Positions 17,324 through 26,946 are shown, counted from the first letter of the stretch. The stretch: DNA of 64,000 nucleotides from Paraburkholderia podalyriae (GCF_014397785.1 NZ_VZQQ01000005.1:246828-310827), one strand, 5' to 3'. Program-made: numbers and translations. The notes: a model not told the origin generated them from the letters alone.

Positions 17324-19816
17324 TCAAGGAGCGAGTTGCCAACGCAGGACCGGATGGGTCGCCGCGGCCGGCAGTGCCCAGACGCCGGTTGAACTGAAGT
17401 CGAACGTCGGGCCGAAGCTCGATGGCACGCTCATCTGCGCGGTGGTGAGCCCATTCGCGCTCGGCACGGGAGTACCCGTGCCCACGCCGACCGTGGCCCC
17501 GGTTGTCTGCGTGTCCCAGAAGACGTCGTTGGCGATCTTGCCGGTATTGCTGAGAGCAAGACCGATCGACGGCGGCCCGAGACTGGGCGAGACGACCTGG
17601 GTAACTGTGCCGGTCGCGAAGGATTGCTCGATCGTGCCGGTGTTGCTTTGGACAAGGGCCGCGCTTCCGCCTCCGCAGGAGTTACCGTTGAAACCGCAGT
17701 AGTCGGGCGTGAAGGTGACGGAGCCGGTGGCATATGACTGCGTGATCAGACCGTCGTTTTTGCCTACCAGACCGCCGGCGCCTTGAGTGTGAGCAACGGC
17801 ATTCACGGTGCCCGAAAACGGTGGCGGGATGTCCGGGCTTTGCGCCTCGTACGACTGCCGGATCACGCCGGTGCTGGAGTTGTATCCGACGAGGCCGCCC
17901 AAAAACGCGCCCTCGCTCACCATCGCCGCGTCGCTGGACGAGCGTGTGATCGTGCCGTAATTCGACCCCAGCAGGCCGCCGCTTATCGAATCCACCGAGA
18001 CGAAACCCTCAGACGGCGAAAGGCTGCCACTCGTCTGGGCATGCACGATCAGGCCGTCGTTGACGCCGGCCAGGATGCCAAAGGAGCCATAGCCGCTGAT
18101 GCTTACGAAGCCATTTACGCTGACGTTGCGAACGACGGCCGTCGCGCCGATCACACCGAACAGACCACTCGCTGCCTCGGGATTCGCCGGATCGCTTGTG
18201 GCGGGAACACTCTGCCACGCATTCAGATTCGAGATCGTGCGGCCCATGCCATCAAACTGCCCGGTGAACGGCGTGGCGCCTGTTCCGATCGGCACATAAA
18301 CGCCTGTGCCGCAGCATCGTGGCGTGCTGATGTCGATGTCCTTGCCGAGCGCATAGTTGCCAGCAAGATCGAGCGATATGTTTTCCAGATTCGCGAGCGA
18401 ATTGACGAGCCGGTAGCCGGTAATCTGCGTGATCAGTCCGCTGTCGGACGGTGCCGTCCAAGCCGTGTTGGCAAGCAGCGTCCCCGGCGCGTAGGTGCCG
18501 TTCATGTCGTACAGCGCGCCGACCGTCCCGGTGCTTTTCGACCAGTCGATCGTGCCGGCGTTCGTCACGCTGCCGCCGTTATCGATGCCCGTCGCGTCCG
18601 CACGCAGCGTGAGGTCACCAGAACCCGTGTTGCGGATCTTCGTGCCCGACGAAAGCGCGACGTTATGGTAAGCCGCGAGCGTCAGCGCCGACGCACCGTG
18701 CCAGTCGATATCGGATGCGATCTGCAGGTCTCCGGCCGCACCATTGGCGCCGGTGGTCGTGAGGTCGACCATGCTGCCCGCATTCAGGCTGCGCTCGAGC
18801 GCACGCGCGACTGAGGCGTCCACGGTGAGCGATGGCGTCGCGATGTTCCATCGACCGGCGTACACGGCGGCGCCTCTCTGGAACGACAGTTGAGCTGCCT
18901 CGGTATCAACCGTGCCTCCGCGGCCGTCAGCGTTCTTCGCCACGATCGCGCCTTGTTGCGACACCGTGCCGTGGTCCGCCACGAGCCACACGTGGCCGTC
19001 GCGGGTCGCCGTGCCCGTCGCACGGATGCGCGCGCCGCCGCCCGCGAGCGCGTACACGTTGCCGTCTGCGGCTTGCAGGCTGATCTGCGCGGCTCGCGTG
19101 GTACCCGAATCAATCACATTGCCCGCGCTGCCCGCCTGAACGAATACCTGTTGGCCGCTCGACGAGTCCTGCAGCAGCACCTTCGATCCAGCCGCGAATT
19201 CCGCCGTGCCTTCAGGCGCATCGACAGTTCCGGCGTTGATCACGGTCCGGGCGAGCAGGAACACGTCGCCGCCACTGGAGCTGATCTTCCCGAGATTCAC
19301 GACTACCGCATCCGAGTTGCCCGACAGGGTAAGCGCGCCGCCCTTCATGAACGCGCAGTCGCACGTGTCCAGCGTGGATGCGACGAAGCGTCCGCCCGTC
19401 GCCACCACACCGGATCGACCCACGACGATGCCTTGCGGATTGATCAAGTACACGCTGCCCGTGGCAGTGAGCGCGCCGAGGATCGCTGAGAGCGAGCCAC
19501 CCGTCACCCGGTTCAGCGTCGCACCTCCGCCGTTGTTGAACGTCACGCTATTGTTCCTGCCGATCGAGAAGCTGTTCCAGTCGATCACACCGCGTGTCGA
19601 ACCGGGTTGCATGATCACGAGGCTGGTGCCCGCGCCCGCTATCGTGCCGGTGCCAGCGACGTAATGGCCGCCCTGCGGAAGGCTGCCCGCCGCGAACGCC
19701 ACGGGTGTCAGGCAAAGCCCAGTCAGCGAAATGCCAGTGGCAAGCCAGATGCGTCCGTTGGACTGCTCACGATTCCGTGCGCGTCCCACGGACCGAGGTC
19801 GTTCTGGACGTGACAT
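17324..19816 (-). CDS. TpsA-like secreted protein with GLUG repeats
   Basis: An 830-residue exoprotein. An extended basic lead precedes a signal peptide (WLATGISLTGLCLTPVAFAA), then a filamentous-haemagglutinin N-terminal secretion domain (about residues 40-170) with GVIDWNSFSIGRNNSVTF, LNRVTGG and the INPQGIVVG motif. The middle is beta-helical and the C-terminal third has GLUG-type repeats (GGLLGSNYGTITRSSSD, GGLVGKNDGLITQSYATG). Such proteins leave the cell through a TpsB partner, which is not in this window. The open frame runs 80 codons further up, but AAGGGGG precedes the ATG at 19816. A C-terminal paralogous relic is at 7236-7847. Probably an adhesin or surface protein; ligand unknown. 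Confidence 0.88.
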   Translation of the reverse strand: MSRPERPRSVGRARNREQSNGRIWLATGISLTGLCLTPVAFAAGSLPQGGHYVAGTGTIAGAGTSLVIMQPGSTRGVIDWNSFSIGRNNSVTFNNGGGATLNRVTGGSLSAILGALTATGSVYLINPQGIVVGRSGVVATGGRFVASTLDTCDCAFMKGGALTLSGNSDAVVVNLGKISSSGGDVFLLARTVINAGTVDAPEGTAEFAAGSKVLLQDSSSGQQVFVQAGSAGNVIDSGTTRAAQISLQAADGNVYALAGGGARIRATGTATRDGHVWLVADHGTVSQQGAIVAKNADGRGGTVDTEAAQLSFQRGAAVYAGRWNIATPSLTVDASVARALERSLNAGSMVDLTTTGANGAAGDLQIASDIDWHGASALTLAAYHNVALSSGTKIRNTGSGDLTLRADATGIDNGGSVTNAGTIDWSKSTGTVGALYDMNGTYAPGTLLANTAWTAPSDSGLITQITGYRLVNSLANLENISLDLAGNYALGKDIDISTPRCCGTGVYVPIGTGATPFTGQFDGMGRTISNLNAWQSVPATSDPANPEAASGLFGVIGATAVVRNVSVNGFVSISGYGSFGILAGVNDGLIVHAQTSGSLSPSEGFVSVDSISGGLLGSNYGTITRSSSDAAMVSEGAFLGGLVGYNSSTGVIRQSYEAQSPDIPPPFSGTVNAVAHTQGAGGLVGKNDGLITQSYATGSVTFTPDYCGFNGNSCGGGSAALVQSNTGTIEQSFATGTVTQVVSPSLGPPSIGLALSNTGKIANDVFWDTQTTGATVGVGTGTPVPSANGLTTAQMSVPSSFGPTFDFSSTGVWALPAAATHPVLRWQLAP

Positions 19817-20136
19817 ACAGCCCCCTTTCCGCATGCATGCGGAATGGCCGCCAACGACCCGCGGAGCCGACCGGAGACGCGTGAGTCGCCGTGTCTGAAG
19901 AATAGCAGTTGGCGTCGCGCATGCATGCCGATATCTCAGCGCGTGGCGCCTTCTTATGGGGCTTTTTGTGCCAACCCGTTTGCGTGGGGGGACTTGGTGA
20001 AGAAAAACCAGGTGGCAGATAAATCGGAGGCGCCATTCGGTTCCACACCAACGCAATGACCACTCCCGAAGCTCTGCCGCCGTGCCTCGAAAGCTTACGA
20101 ATAGGAGACCGATGCGGCAACGGCCAGTCGGGCGGG
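19817..20136. other. upstream region of the TpsA-like gene
   Basis: About 320 bases between the TpsA-like start and the SDR pseudogene. It should hold the adhesin promoter. I see no clear paired promoter hexamers, no gene and no repeat. Confidence 0.4.
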
Positions 20137-20164
20137 CGGCGGCTCAACCGATGCCGAGCCGCCG
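20137..20164. terminator. GC-rich stem-loop after the SDR pseudogene
   Basis: CGGCGGCTC and GAGCCGCCG form a perfect 9-bp stem with a 10-base loop, 10 bases past the SDR stop. The only T-rich side (CTTT) is on the plus strand, so as a terminator for the SDR it would be atypical. Confidence 0.4.
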
Positions 20165-20174
20165 CTTTCGTCAT

Positions 20175-20978
20175 TCAGGCAGCGAAGTCAGTCGATATCG
20201 ACAGCGCCTTCCACGTTTCCGTTTCCTGCGTCACGTAAGCGTTTTTCGCAGCGATGGCAGCCAGTGTGTCCGTGCCGAGCGGAAGGCGCAACGGTGGATT
20301 CGACGCGTCGACCAGCGCGATCATGGCGGCTGCAAGCTTCCTCGGGTCGCCAGGCTGTTTGTGGTTCATTTGTACGGCCTTGCGGCGAACCGCATCCGAG
20401 GTTTCGTCATAATCGTCGATCACGTTCGGCGCAACGACGAGTGACGACGCATCCAGAAAGTCCGTACGAAAATACCCCGGCTCGACCACTGTCGCGTGAA
20501 CGCCCAGCGGTTTCAACTCCGCATGCAACGCTTCCGTAATGCCTTCGACGGCGAACTTCGTCGACGAATACACGCCAAATCCCGCCGCGGCCCGATAGCC
20601 GCCAATCAATGAAATATTGATCACGTGGCCCGAGCGGTTCGCGCACATCGTCGGCAATACAGCACGCGTGACGTTCAGCAAGCCGAATACGTTTGTGTCG
20701 TACATGCGACGCACGTCCTTGTCGGCAGACTCTTCCACCGCACCCAGCAGACCAAAGCCAGCGTTGTTGACCAGCACGTCGATGCGGCCGAATTTTTCAA
20801 CCGCCAACTGCACCGCCGCTTTTGCCTGAGCCTCGTCGGTGACGTCCAGCGCAACCGGCAGCAACCCAACCGAGTCGCCAAGACGCTCGACGATGGCCGG
20901 CACGTGACGTCCGGCGGCCACGACGGCGTTGCCGTCCGCGAGCGCCGCTTCGGCAATCAATGCGCCGATACCGCGTGA
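20175..20978 (-). pseudogene. SDR family oxidoreductase, 5' end deleted
   Basis: The body is a normal SDR: VNNAGFGLLG, then VYSSTKFAVEG as the Tyr-Lys pair, and a full C-terminus. But the frame begins inside the cofactor motif. Reading upstream from TTG (20960) gives SSRGIGALIAE and then an in-frame TGA (20985-20987), so the start codon, first strand and the TGA part of TGASRGIG are missing. The upstream bases instead encode, on the other strand, the last codons of a LysR regulator. A single deletion removing the 5' ends of two divergent genes explains this. Without the complete glycine loop and promoter it is probably non-functional. Confidence 0.75.
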
Positions 20979-21100
20979 AGACGTTCATCGACTTCATGGT
21001 CGAGCGCATGGCCGGCAACGGAAACTTTTTCCTCGATCCGTCCGAGCTTCGCGCCAGGCAGCCACCGCGACAGGAACGCCCAGCGAGGGGACGTGGATAG
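20972..21100 (+). pseudogene. 3' remnant of a LysR regulator gene
   Basis: In frame from 20972 the plus strand reads RVKTFIDFMVERMAGN and continues to a TAG at 21098-21100. This is the C-terminal helix typical of LysR regulators; the intact LysR at 31066-31986 ends similarly (KLRSFIEFMIERFG). Only about the last 40 codons remain. The remnant abuts the 5'-truncated SDR, consistent with a deletion through a divergent lysR/SDR pair. Confidence 0.6.
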
Positions 21101-21129
21101 TTGCAGCCTTGGCGGACCAGCGGCCCGAC

Positions 21130-22116
21130 CTACGCCTCCCGCTTGCTACGCCCATACAGCAGCAGCATCGCCGCGATCACCACGCCGTAGATGATCTGAC
21201 GCCCCGCCTCCGGCATCTGCGCGACCGAGAGGATCGATTGCAGCAGTGTGATGAGGATCGCGCCGGCCACCGTGCCGAGGTATGAACCCCGTCCACCCAG
21301 AATCGACGTGCCGCCGAGCACGACCGCCGCGATCGCCGGCAACAGATAAGCATCGCCCATCGACTGTGCCGCCTTCGACGCATAGCCCGCGAGCAGCACG
21401 CCACCGAACGCCGCGAACGCGCTGCACACGGCGAAGGCGGTCACCGTGCCGAGCCGCGTATCGATCCCGGAAAGATACGCCGCGCGCTCGGTGTTGCCGA
21501 TCGCGTACAGCGTGCGGCCGAAGGTCGTGCGCGACAGCAGGAACACCGTGGCACCGCCGATCACCAGCCACAGCGCGACGGCATTCGGCACGCCCGGTAC
21601 GAGCCAGCCCGCCGCCAGCCATCGCATCACCTGCGGCGCGGAATCCTGCGGCGACGATCCGCCGGTATAGACGATCATGATGCCCTGCGCGACCGCATTG
21701 GTCGCGAGCGTCGCGATCATCGACGGGATGCGCAGCAGCGCGACGAGGATGCCGTTGACGATGCCGATCAGCACGCCGCAACCGATCCCGACCGGAATCG
21801 CGAGGATGCGCCCGAGTTCGCCGTGCCCCGCGACCGCGCACGCCATCATCGCGCCGACGGTGATCGTCCACGGCAGCGACAGGTCGATGTGGCCGAGCAG
21901 GATCACCATCATCAGGCCGGTCGCAATGATGCCGAGGAACGCGCCGACCTTCAGTTGCAGCAGGATGTATTCCGGCGACGTGAAGTTCCGCGAATACATG
22001 CCGCCGACGAGCAGCAGCGCAACGATACACGCGAACGCGATCACGATCGGTTTGTCGATTCCGCGCGTGAGCCTCGACACGAACGTGGTCCGGCCGGTTG
22101 CGGAAACGTGGCTCAT
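21130..22116 (-). CDS. sugar ABC transporter permease (RbsC/YjfF type)
   Basis: A 328-residue inner-membrane permease of the ribose/galactose (BPD_transp_2) family with about ten hydrophobic segments. The conserved loop GGTSILGGRGSYLGTVAGA near residue 270 and GHIDLSLPWTITVGAM in the first half are typical. The start is set by the overlap ATGA (22113-22116) with the preceding permease; the upstream open frame is another reading frame of that gene. It is last in an operon binding protein, ATPase, permease, permease, the YtfQRT-YjfF arrangement of transporters that use two different permeases. Confidence 0.93.
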   Translation of the reverse strand: MSHVSATGRTTFVSRLTRGIDKPIVIAFACIVALLLVGGMYSRNFTSPEYILLQLKVGAFLGIIATGLMMVILLGHIDLSLPWTITVGAMMACAVAGHGELGRILAIPVGIGCGVLIGIVNGILVALLRIPSMIATLATNAVAQGIMIVYTGGSSPQDSAPQVMRWLAAGWLVPGVPNAVALWLVIGGATVFLLSRTTFGRTLYAIGNTERAAYLSGIDTRLGTVTAFAVCSAFAAFGGVLLAGYASKAAQSMGDAYLLPAIAAVVLGGTSILGGRGSYLGTVAGAILITLLQSILSVAQMPEAGRQIIYGVVIAAMLLLYGRSKREA

Positions 22117-23093
22117 TGAAACCACTCCAGACGGTTGCGCACCCTGAACAAGCCGCACGCGCCGATCGCGACAGCAAGCAGAAGAATCACGCCCTGGAAT
22201 AGCGGCTGCCACAGCGCATCGACGTTGAACACGAACAACAGATCGCCGATGGAACGGAACGCGAATGCGCCGAAGATCGCGCCGGTCGCGCTGCCCTTGC
22301 CGCCGAGCAGCGACACGCCGCCGATCACTACCGCGGCGATCGAAAACAGCGTGTACGAGTTCGCGCTGCCGAGGCTCGCATCGCCGGTGTCCGTGAAGAA
22401 CGTCAGAAACAGGCCGCCGATTGCCGCGAGCAGGCCGGCCAGCGTATAGCTCGCGAACTTCGCGCGGCGGATCGGCATGCCGGACAGGAAAGCCGCGGGT
22501 TCGGACGACCCGGTCGCGTACGCCGCCCGCCCGACCGCCGAGCGTTTGAAAGGAATCCAGACGATCACTATCGCTGCGAGCAGAATCAGCAGGCTCGCAG
22601 GCAGGACGCCGGCGACCTTGCCGGTCAGCGCGTCGGCGAGGTCCTCGTTGATCGATCCGCCGGGCACAGGGCGCAGTAGCAGCGCCAGTCCGTAGTAGAC
22701 GGCGCCCGTCGCAATCGTCGTCACGATCGGCTGCAGCCGGCCGAAAATGATGATCACGCCGTTCAGCGCGCCGCACAGCGCGCCCGCCGCGAGCACACCG
22801 GCGATGCCGAGCGCGCTGTGCAGCGTGTCGCCCGTGACGATCCACGATCCGATGCAATTCGTCAGCACCAGCGTCATGCCGATCGACAGGTCGATGCCGG
22901 CGGTCAGCGCGACGAGCGCCTGCCCCATCGAGACGAGCGCGAGCAATACCGCTTTGTTCGCTGCCGTCTGAAACACGTTGGCCGACAACGCCGACGGATA
23001 GTTGAACAGATAGATCGCGAACATCAGCACGAACAGGCCGAACGCGAACACCGCTCCGCGATTCTCCACATACCAGTAACGCAGCCCGCTCAA
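22113..23093 (-). CDS. sugar ABC transporter permease (RbsC/YtfT type)
   Basis: A 326-residue permease homologous to its downstream neighbour but distinct from it. It has GIDLSIGMTLVLTN in the first half and the conserved GGVSLLGGKGSATGAIFGA loop. About ten membrane segments begin at residue 14 (VFAFGLFVLMFAIYLF). It overlaps the ATPase stop by four bases and the next permease by four, indicating translational coupling. The two permeases presumably form a heterodimer. Confidence 0.93.
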   Translation of the reverse strand: MSGLRYWYVENRGAVFAFGLFVLMFAIYLFNYPSALSANVFQTAANKAVLLALVSMGQALVALTAGIDLSIGMTLVLTNCIGSWIVTGDTLHSALGIAGVLAAGALCGALNGVIIIFGRLQPIVTTIATGAVYYGLALLLRPVPGGSINEDLADALTGKVAGVLPASLLILLAAIVIVWIPFKRSAVGRAAYATGSSEPAAFLSGMPIRRAKFASYTLAGLLAAIGGLFLTFFTDTGDASLGSANSYTLFSIAAVVIGGVSLLGGKGSATGAIFGAFAFRSIGDLLFVFNVDALWQPLFQGVILLLAVAIGACGLFRVRNRLEWFQ

Positions 23094-24664
23094 AGCGCGA
23101 CTCCCGTGGAAGGCGAAATCTGTCCGACGGGCAGGTCGAGAGCACTGGCAATCAGGTTCTGCTCGGTGATCGCCGAGCCGACGAGTTCCTTCTTGATCCT
23201 GCCTTCGTACAGTACGAGCACGCGGTCGCAGCAGCCGATCAGCTCGTCATAGTCGGTCGAATAGAACAGGATCGCGGCGCCTTCATCGGCGAGGCGCCTG
23301 AGCAGTTGATAAAGCTCCTGCTTGGTGCCGACGTCGATACCGCGCGTCGGGTCGCTCAGCAGCAGGATCCGTGGCTGCCGGATCAGCCACTTCGCGATGA
23401 CCACCTTCTGCTGGTTGCCGCCCGACAGCGAGCCCACGGGCGCGTCGACGCTGAACGACTTGATCGCAAGCAGTTCCATCATCCGGTCGACGAGCGATTG
23501 CTGGCGGTCGCGATCGATGACGCCGGCGGTGGACATGCGATCGAGCGCGGCAAACGACAGGTTCTCGCGTACCGACATCGGCAGCATCAAGCCTTCGGTC
23601 TTGCGGTCCTCCGGTATCAGCGCCATACCGATTTCGTTGGCGCGCGCGGCCGTCGGGCTACCGATCGACACGGCTTTGCCGTCGATCTCGATCTTGCCCG
23701 CGCAACCGCGCAACACGCCGAACAGCGCGAGCAGCAGTTCGCGCTGGCCTTGTCCGTCGAGGCCGCCCAGCCCGAGTATTTCACCGCGCTTCAACGAAAA
23801 GCTGATGCCCTGCAGCGTGTCGCTCCACGCGAGATCACGACAGGCGAGAACCGGAGCGGTGGTGCGGCCGTCCGCGGGCTGGTCCGCCGGTTTGGCTGCG
23901 GGTTTGGCAGGAAACGCATGCTGGTACTTCCGGCCGATCATCATTTCGACGACCTCATTGTCGGAGCGCGCGCCTGCTTCGAAGCTCATCACATGGCGAC
24001 CGTTCCGGTAGACCGTGCATTCGTCCGCGAGCGCCTTCACCTCGTGCATCCGGTGCGAGATAAACAGCAACGCGAGCCCCTCTTCGCGCAGGCGCTTGAG
24101 CACCTCGATCACGCGCGCGACGTCGGCCGCGGTCAGCGCCGACGTGGCTTCGTCGAGGATCAGAATGCGCGGCGCGTGTGCCAGCCCCTTCGCGAGCTCG
24201 ACCATCTGCTGGCGCGACAGCGGCAGGTCCCGGACTTTGGCAAGCGGATTGATGTCGGCGGCGCCCGCTCGCGCGAGCGCCTCCTCGGCCTGGCGGCGCT
24301 GGGCCCGCCGGTCGATCATCCCGAAACGTCGCGGCGGGTTCGAAGCGAAGATGTTGTCCGCCACGCTCAAGTCGGGGATCAGTGACAGCTCCTGATATAC
24401 GCAGACGATGCCGGCCGCGTTCGCCTCGGCGGGTGACGCGAACGAGACCTCCCGGCCATCGAGGTGCATCGTGCCCTCGTCCGCCCGCACGACGCCGGAC
24501 ATCACCTTCAGCAACGTGGACTTGCCCGCGCCGTTCTCGCCGAGGATCGCGTGAATGCGGCCCCTGCGCACCGTGAGTTCGGCTTGATCCAGCGCGACGG
24601 CGCCGCCGTAGCTTTTCGACACGCCAGACATCTGAAAGAACGGCTGCTCTGGGTCCTGCAGCAT
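23090..24664 (-). CDS. sugar ABC transporter ATP-binding protein
   Basis: A 524-residue double ATPase of the RbsA/MglA family. The first half has Walker A GENGAGKSTL, the degenerate signature LSRQQMVELAKGL and Walker B RILILDEATSALT. The second half lacks a normal Walker A (GLDGQGQRELLLAL) but keeps the LSGGNQQKV signature and the DPTRGIDVG region, as in the family. It lies 36 bases downstream of the frameshifted binding-protein gene and overlaps the first permease gene. It energises monosaccharide uptake; the substrate is not determined. Confidence 0.95.
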   Translation of the reverse strand: MLQDPEQPFFQMSGVSKSYGGAVALDQAELTVRRGRIHAILGENGAGKSTLLKVMSGVVRADEGTMHLDGREVSFASPAEANAAGIVCVYQELSLIPDLSVADNIFASNPPRRFGMIDRRAQRRQAEEALARAGAADINPLAKVRDLPLSRQQMVELAKGLAHAPRILILDEATSALTAADVARVIEVLKRLREEGLALLFISHRMHEVKALADECTVYRNGRHVMSFEAGARSDNEVVEMMIGRKYQHAFPAKPAAKPADQPADGRTTAPVLACRDLAWSDTLQGISFSLKRGEILGLGGLDGQGQRELLLALFGVLRGCAGKIEIDGKAVSIGSPTAARANEIGMALIPEDRKTEGLMLPMSVRENLSFAALDRMSTAGVIDRDRQQSLVDRMMELLAIKSFSVDAPVGSLSGGNQQKVVIAKWLIRQPRILLLSDPTRGIDVGTKQELYQLLRRLADEGAAILFYSTDYDELIGCCDRVLVLYEGRIKKELVGSAITEQNLIASALDLPVGQISPSTGVAL

Positions 24665-24700
24665 GCTTCGTCTCCCGTCACAGCGCCGGCCATCATCCGA

Positions 24701-25827
24701 TCACTGGTTGCCCTGGCTCTGCTTCATGATTTCCTGCGCAGAGAAATTGATGCCGCAAGTCGGAAACGAGTTGCCGACGAAGAAGTTATCCGAGTCGTTC
24801 GGGAAATAGTTGACGTTCGCCTTCAGCTTCGAATCGTCGGTGACGTCGAGCGGCAGTTTGATCGCGACCGGGATCGTCTGGCCGTCCAGCGCAGCGAGCG
24901 CCGTCTTGATCGCCACGGCCACCTGCGCGGGACCGGTGCCCGCCGACGTGCACTTCAGGCCCTCGCTCCCATACTGCGCGCAGAACTTGCGAAAACCGTT
25001 CTCGGTCTCGCCGCCGAAAGGCACGAACGGATGTTTCGCATCGATCATCGCGCGCACGACGCCCGTGTCGCCGCCTTGCGCCGAAATTCCATCGAAATGA
25101 CCCTGCACGGCAATTGCGTCGGCGACGGCCTTTTGCGCCACCCCGTCGTCCCACTTGCCGTAGACCTGGACGACGTTCCACTTCTTGCCGGTGTCGTCCA
25201 ACGTTTTCAGGAAACCATTGTGCCGGTCCGTGTCGACCGACGTGCCCGCCACCCCGCGAACCTCGAGCACCTTGCCTCCGCTCGGCAGGTGGCCCGCGAG
25301 CCACTTGGCCCACAGCACGCCGAGACCATACTGGTCGACGTTGACGTTGATCGCGTCATCGCTGTCGAGCGTGTTGTCGAAAGCGATCAGCACGACGCCG
25401 GCTTTCTTCGCGCGGCGGATCGCTGGGCCGAATGAGGAGGATTCTGCGCGTCCACGATGACCGCGTCATAGCCGGCATCGATGAAGTTGTTGACGGCCGA
25501 GATCTGCGCCGGAACGTCCTCGCCGGTCGAGACGACCTTGAATTCCTTGAGCTTGGCGGCGACGGCCGGTTGCGCCGTGTAGGCCTTGGCCGTCTTGATC
25601 ATCTGGATACGCCAGGTGTTCGCGATATAGCCGTTCACGAGCGCGATCCGGTAGGGCCCGTTCTTCTTCGGATACTTGATGAACTTCGTGTCGCTCCTCC
25701 ACGGGACCAGGCAGGTGGGATCGCTGGACGGCCCGGAAACGATCGAAACCTGCGCGAAAGCCGCGCTTGCGCACAGCGCCAATGCAGCGCTCGCCGCCGC
25801 TCGAAGCACGTGGATTCCTGAAAGCAT
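24701..25827 (-). pseudogene. sugar ABC transporter substrate-binding protein, frameshifted
   Basis: The 5' part (25827 to about 25440) encodes a signal peptide (VLRAAASAALALCASAAFAQ) and the first lobe up to AGYDAVIVDAQNP, then runs out of frame to a stop at 25387. The remainder (VVLIAFDNTLDSDDAINVNV to the end at 24701) continues in another frame. The two parts join if one base is added near AATGAGGAGGATT (25431-25443, plus strand), restoring FGPAIRRAKKAG. The start ATG at 25827 follows a strong GGAGG. The product is a type I periplasmic sugar-binding protein. Either the transporter has lost its binding protein or the base call is wrong. Confidence 0.85.
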
Positions 25828-26030
25828 GTTGCCTCCTTTTCGTTCGATTGGACGTACCGACTGCCGGCGCACATGGCTGGTCGTGGATGGCCGGCACGGT
25901 GTGCGTGACGCACGGAACTTTGCGGAGTTGCTATAGCGGGACTGGATCGGACTTGCAGAAGGACCTTTTCAACGGCGCCTCCTCGAAGCGAAAAGAAGGA
26001 CTGCGTATACGCGTTCCCGTCTGACAGTAC

Positions 26031-26040
26031 TGGCATACCA
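26031..26040. promoter_or_regulatory. GntR/FadR-type half-palindrome site 1
   Basis: TGGCATACCA, one mismatch from the TGGTNNACCA dyad, 191 bases before the GntR start and on the transporter side of the divergent region. Confidence 0.4.
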
Positions 26041-26055
26041 ATCCGCGCGCGATAG

Positions 26056-26065
26056 TGGTTTACCA
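26056..26065. promoter_or_regulatory. GntR/FadR-type operator site 2
   Basis: TGGTTTACCA has the TGGTNNACCA dyad typical of FadR-subfamily GntR regulators. It lies 25 bases from site 1, a little over two helical turns, as expected for cooperative binding. Confidence 0.55.
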
Positions 26066-26153
26066 GTGAGCCCGGCGCACCGGGCGACCGAGCTGAAAGC
26101 CTTGCTGGATAAAGACTCCGCTGCCGTGAACGGATGCGGCGTTGCACGGCGAT

Positions 26154-26163
26154 TGGTGTACCA
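26154..26163. promoter_or_regulatory. GntR/FadR-type operator site 3
   Basis: TGGTGTACCA within ATTGGTGTACCATTTT, 55 bases before the GntR start codon. It is well placed to repress the regulator's own promoter. Confidence 0.55.
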
Positions 26164-26217
26164 TTTTGACGAGGTTCAGCCGTCGCCCGGCGGCTTCGAC
26201 CATTTCGAGAGTCCCAC

Positions 26218-26946
26218 ATGGCCGATCTTTCGCACACGTCAACCGGCCGAGCCGCCGACGCGGACACGGCCGACCGTTCGTATGTCGGGCTCGCGAACCG
26301 GATCTACGACCTGATCGCGGCAGGCGACATCGGGCCTCGCGCCCGCCTGCCTTCCGAACGCACGCTAGCCGAGCGATTTGGCGTCAGCCGCACGCAGGTT
26401 AGGGAGGCGATCATCGCACTCGAAGTGCAGGGAGTGGTCGAGGTCCGTATCGGCTCGGGCATCTATGTGGCTGAAGCATCGCAGGCGCGCTCGGCCATGT
26501 TCATACTGCCGCGCGGGCTGGGTCCGATCGAGACGCTGCGTGCACGGGCGGTGATCGAAAGCGGGATTGCGGCGCTCGCCGCGACGGAACGCAAAGATTC
26601 GGACCTCGACCGACTCTTCGCCGCATTACGCGCGATGCGCGAAAACATCGACGACAAGGCCGCGAACGAGGCGGCCGACCGCGAGTTCCATCTGGCGATT
26701 GCACGGGCGACGGGAAACGAAATGCTCCGGCTCGTGGTGGCCGCGATGTGGGACAACTCCCGCGCCGACCCGTTGTGGACAAAGATCGAGGAGCACTTCC
26801 ATACGCCCGCGTTGCGGGCGGCTTCACAGGATGACCATCAGCGCATCTTTTCCGCCATCATGGCGCGCGATGCGGCCAGTGCGCGCGCGTCGATGCAGGC
26901 GCATCTCGCGCGCGTAATCGGTGAATTCACGCAGGCCTGGCGTTAG
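26218..26946 (+). CDS. GntR/FadR family transcriptional regulator
   Basis: A 242-residue regulator. The winged helix-turn-helix (LPSERTLAERFGVSRTQVREAI, about residues 42-63) is followed by the wing GSGIYV and an FCD ligand domain from about 100 with the metal/ligand motif REFHLAIARATGNEML. It diverges from the sugar ABC operon. Three TGGTNNACCA-like sites lie in the shared upstream region, so it probably represses the transporter and itself until a sugar or sugar acid binds. Confidence 0.92.
   Translation: MADLSHTSTGRAADADTADRSYVGLANRIYDLIAAGDIGPRARLPSERTLAERFGVSRTQVREAIIALEVQGVVEVRIGSGIYVAEASQARSAMFILPRGLGPIETLRARAVIESGIAALAATERKDSDLDRLFAALRAMRENIDDKAANEAADREFHLAIARATGNEMLRLVVAAMWDNSRADPLWTKIEEHFHTPALRAASQDDHQRIFSAIMARDAASARASMQAHLARVIGEFTQAWR

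Noticed and set aside
22113..23151. 673-codon frame joining a basic N-terminal part to the YjfF-like permease
   Set aside because: The N-terminal part is an off-frame reading of the other permease; the ATGA overlap at 22113-22116 gives the real start.
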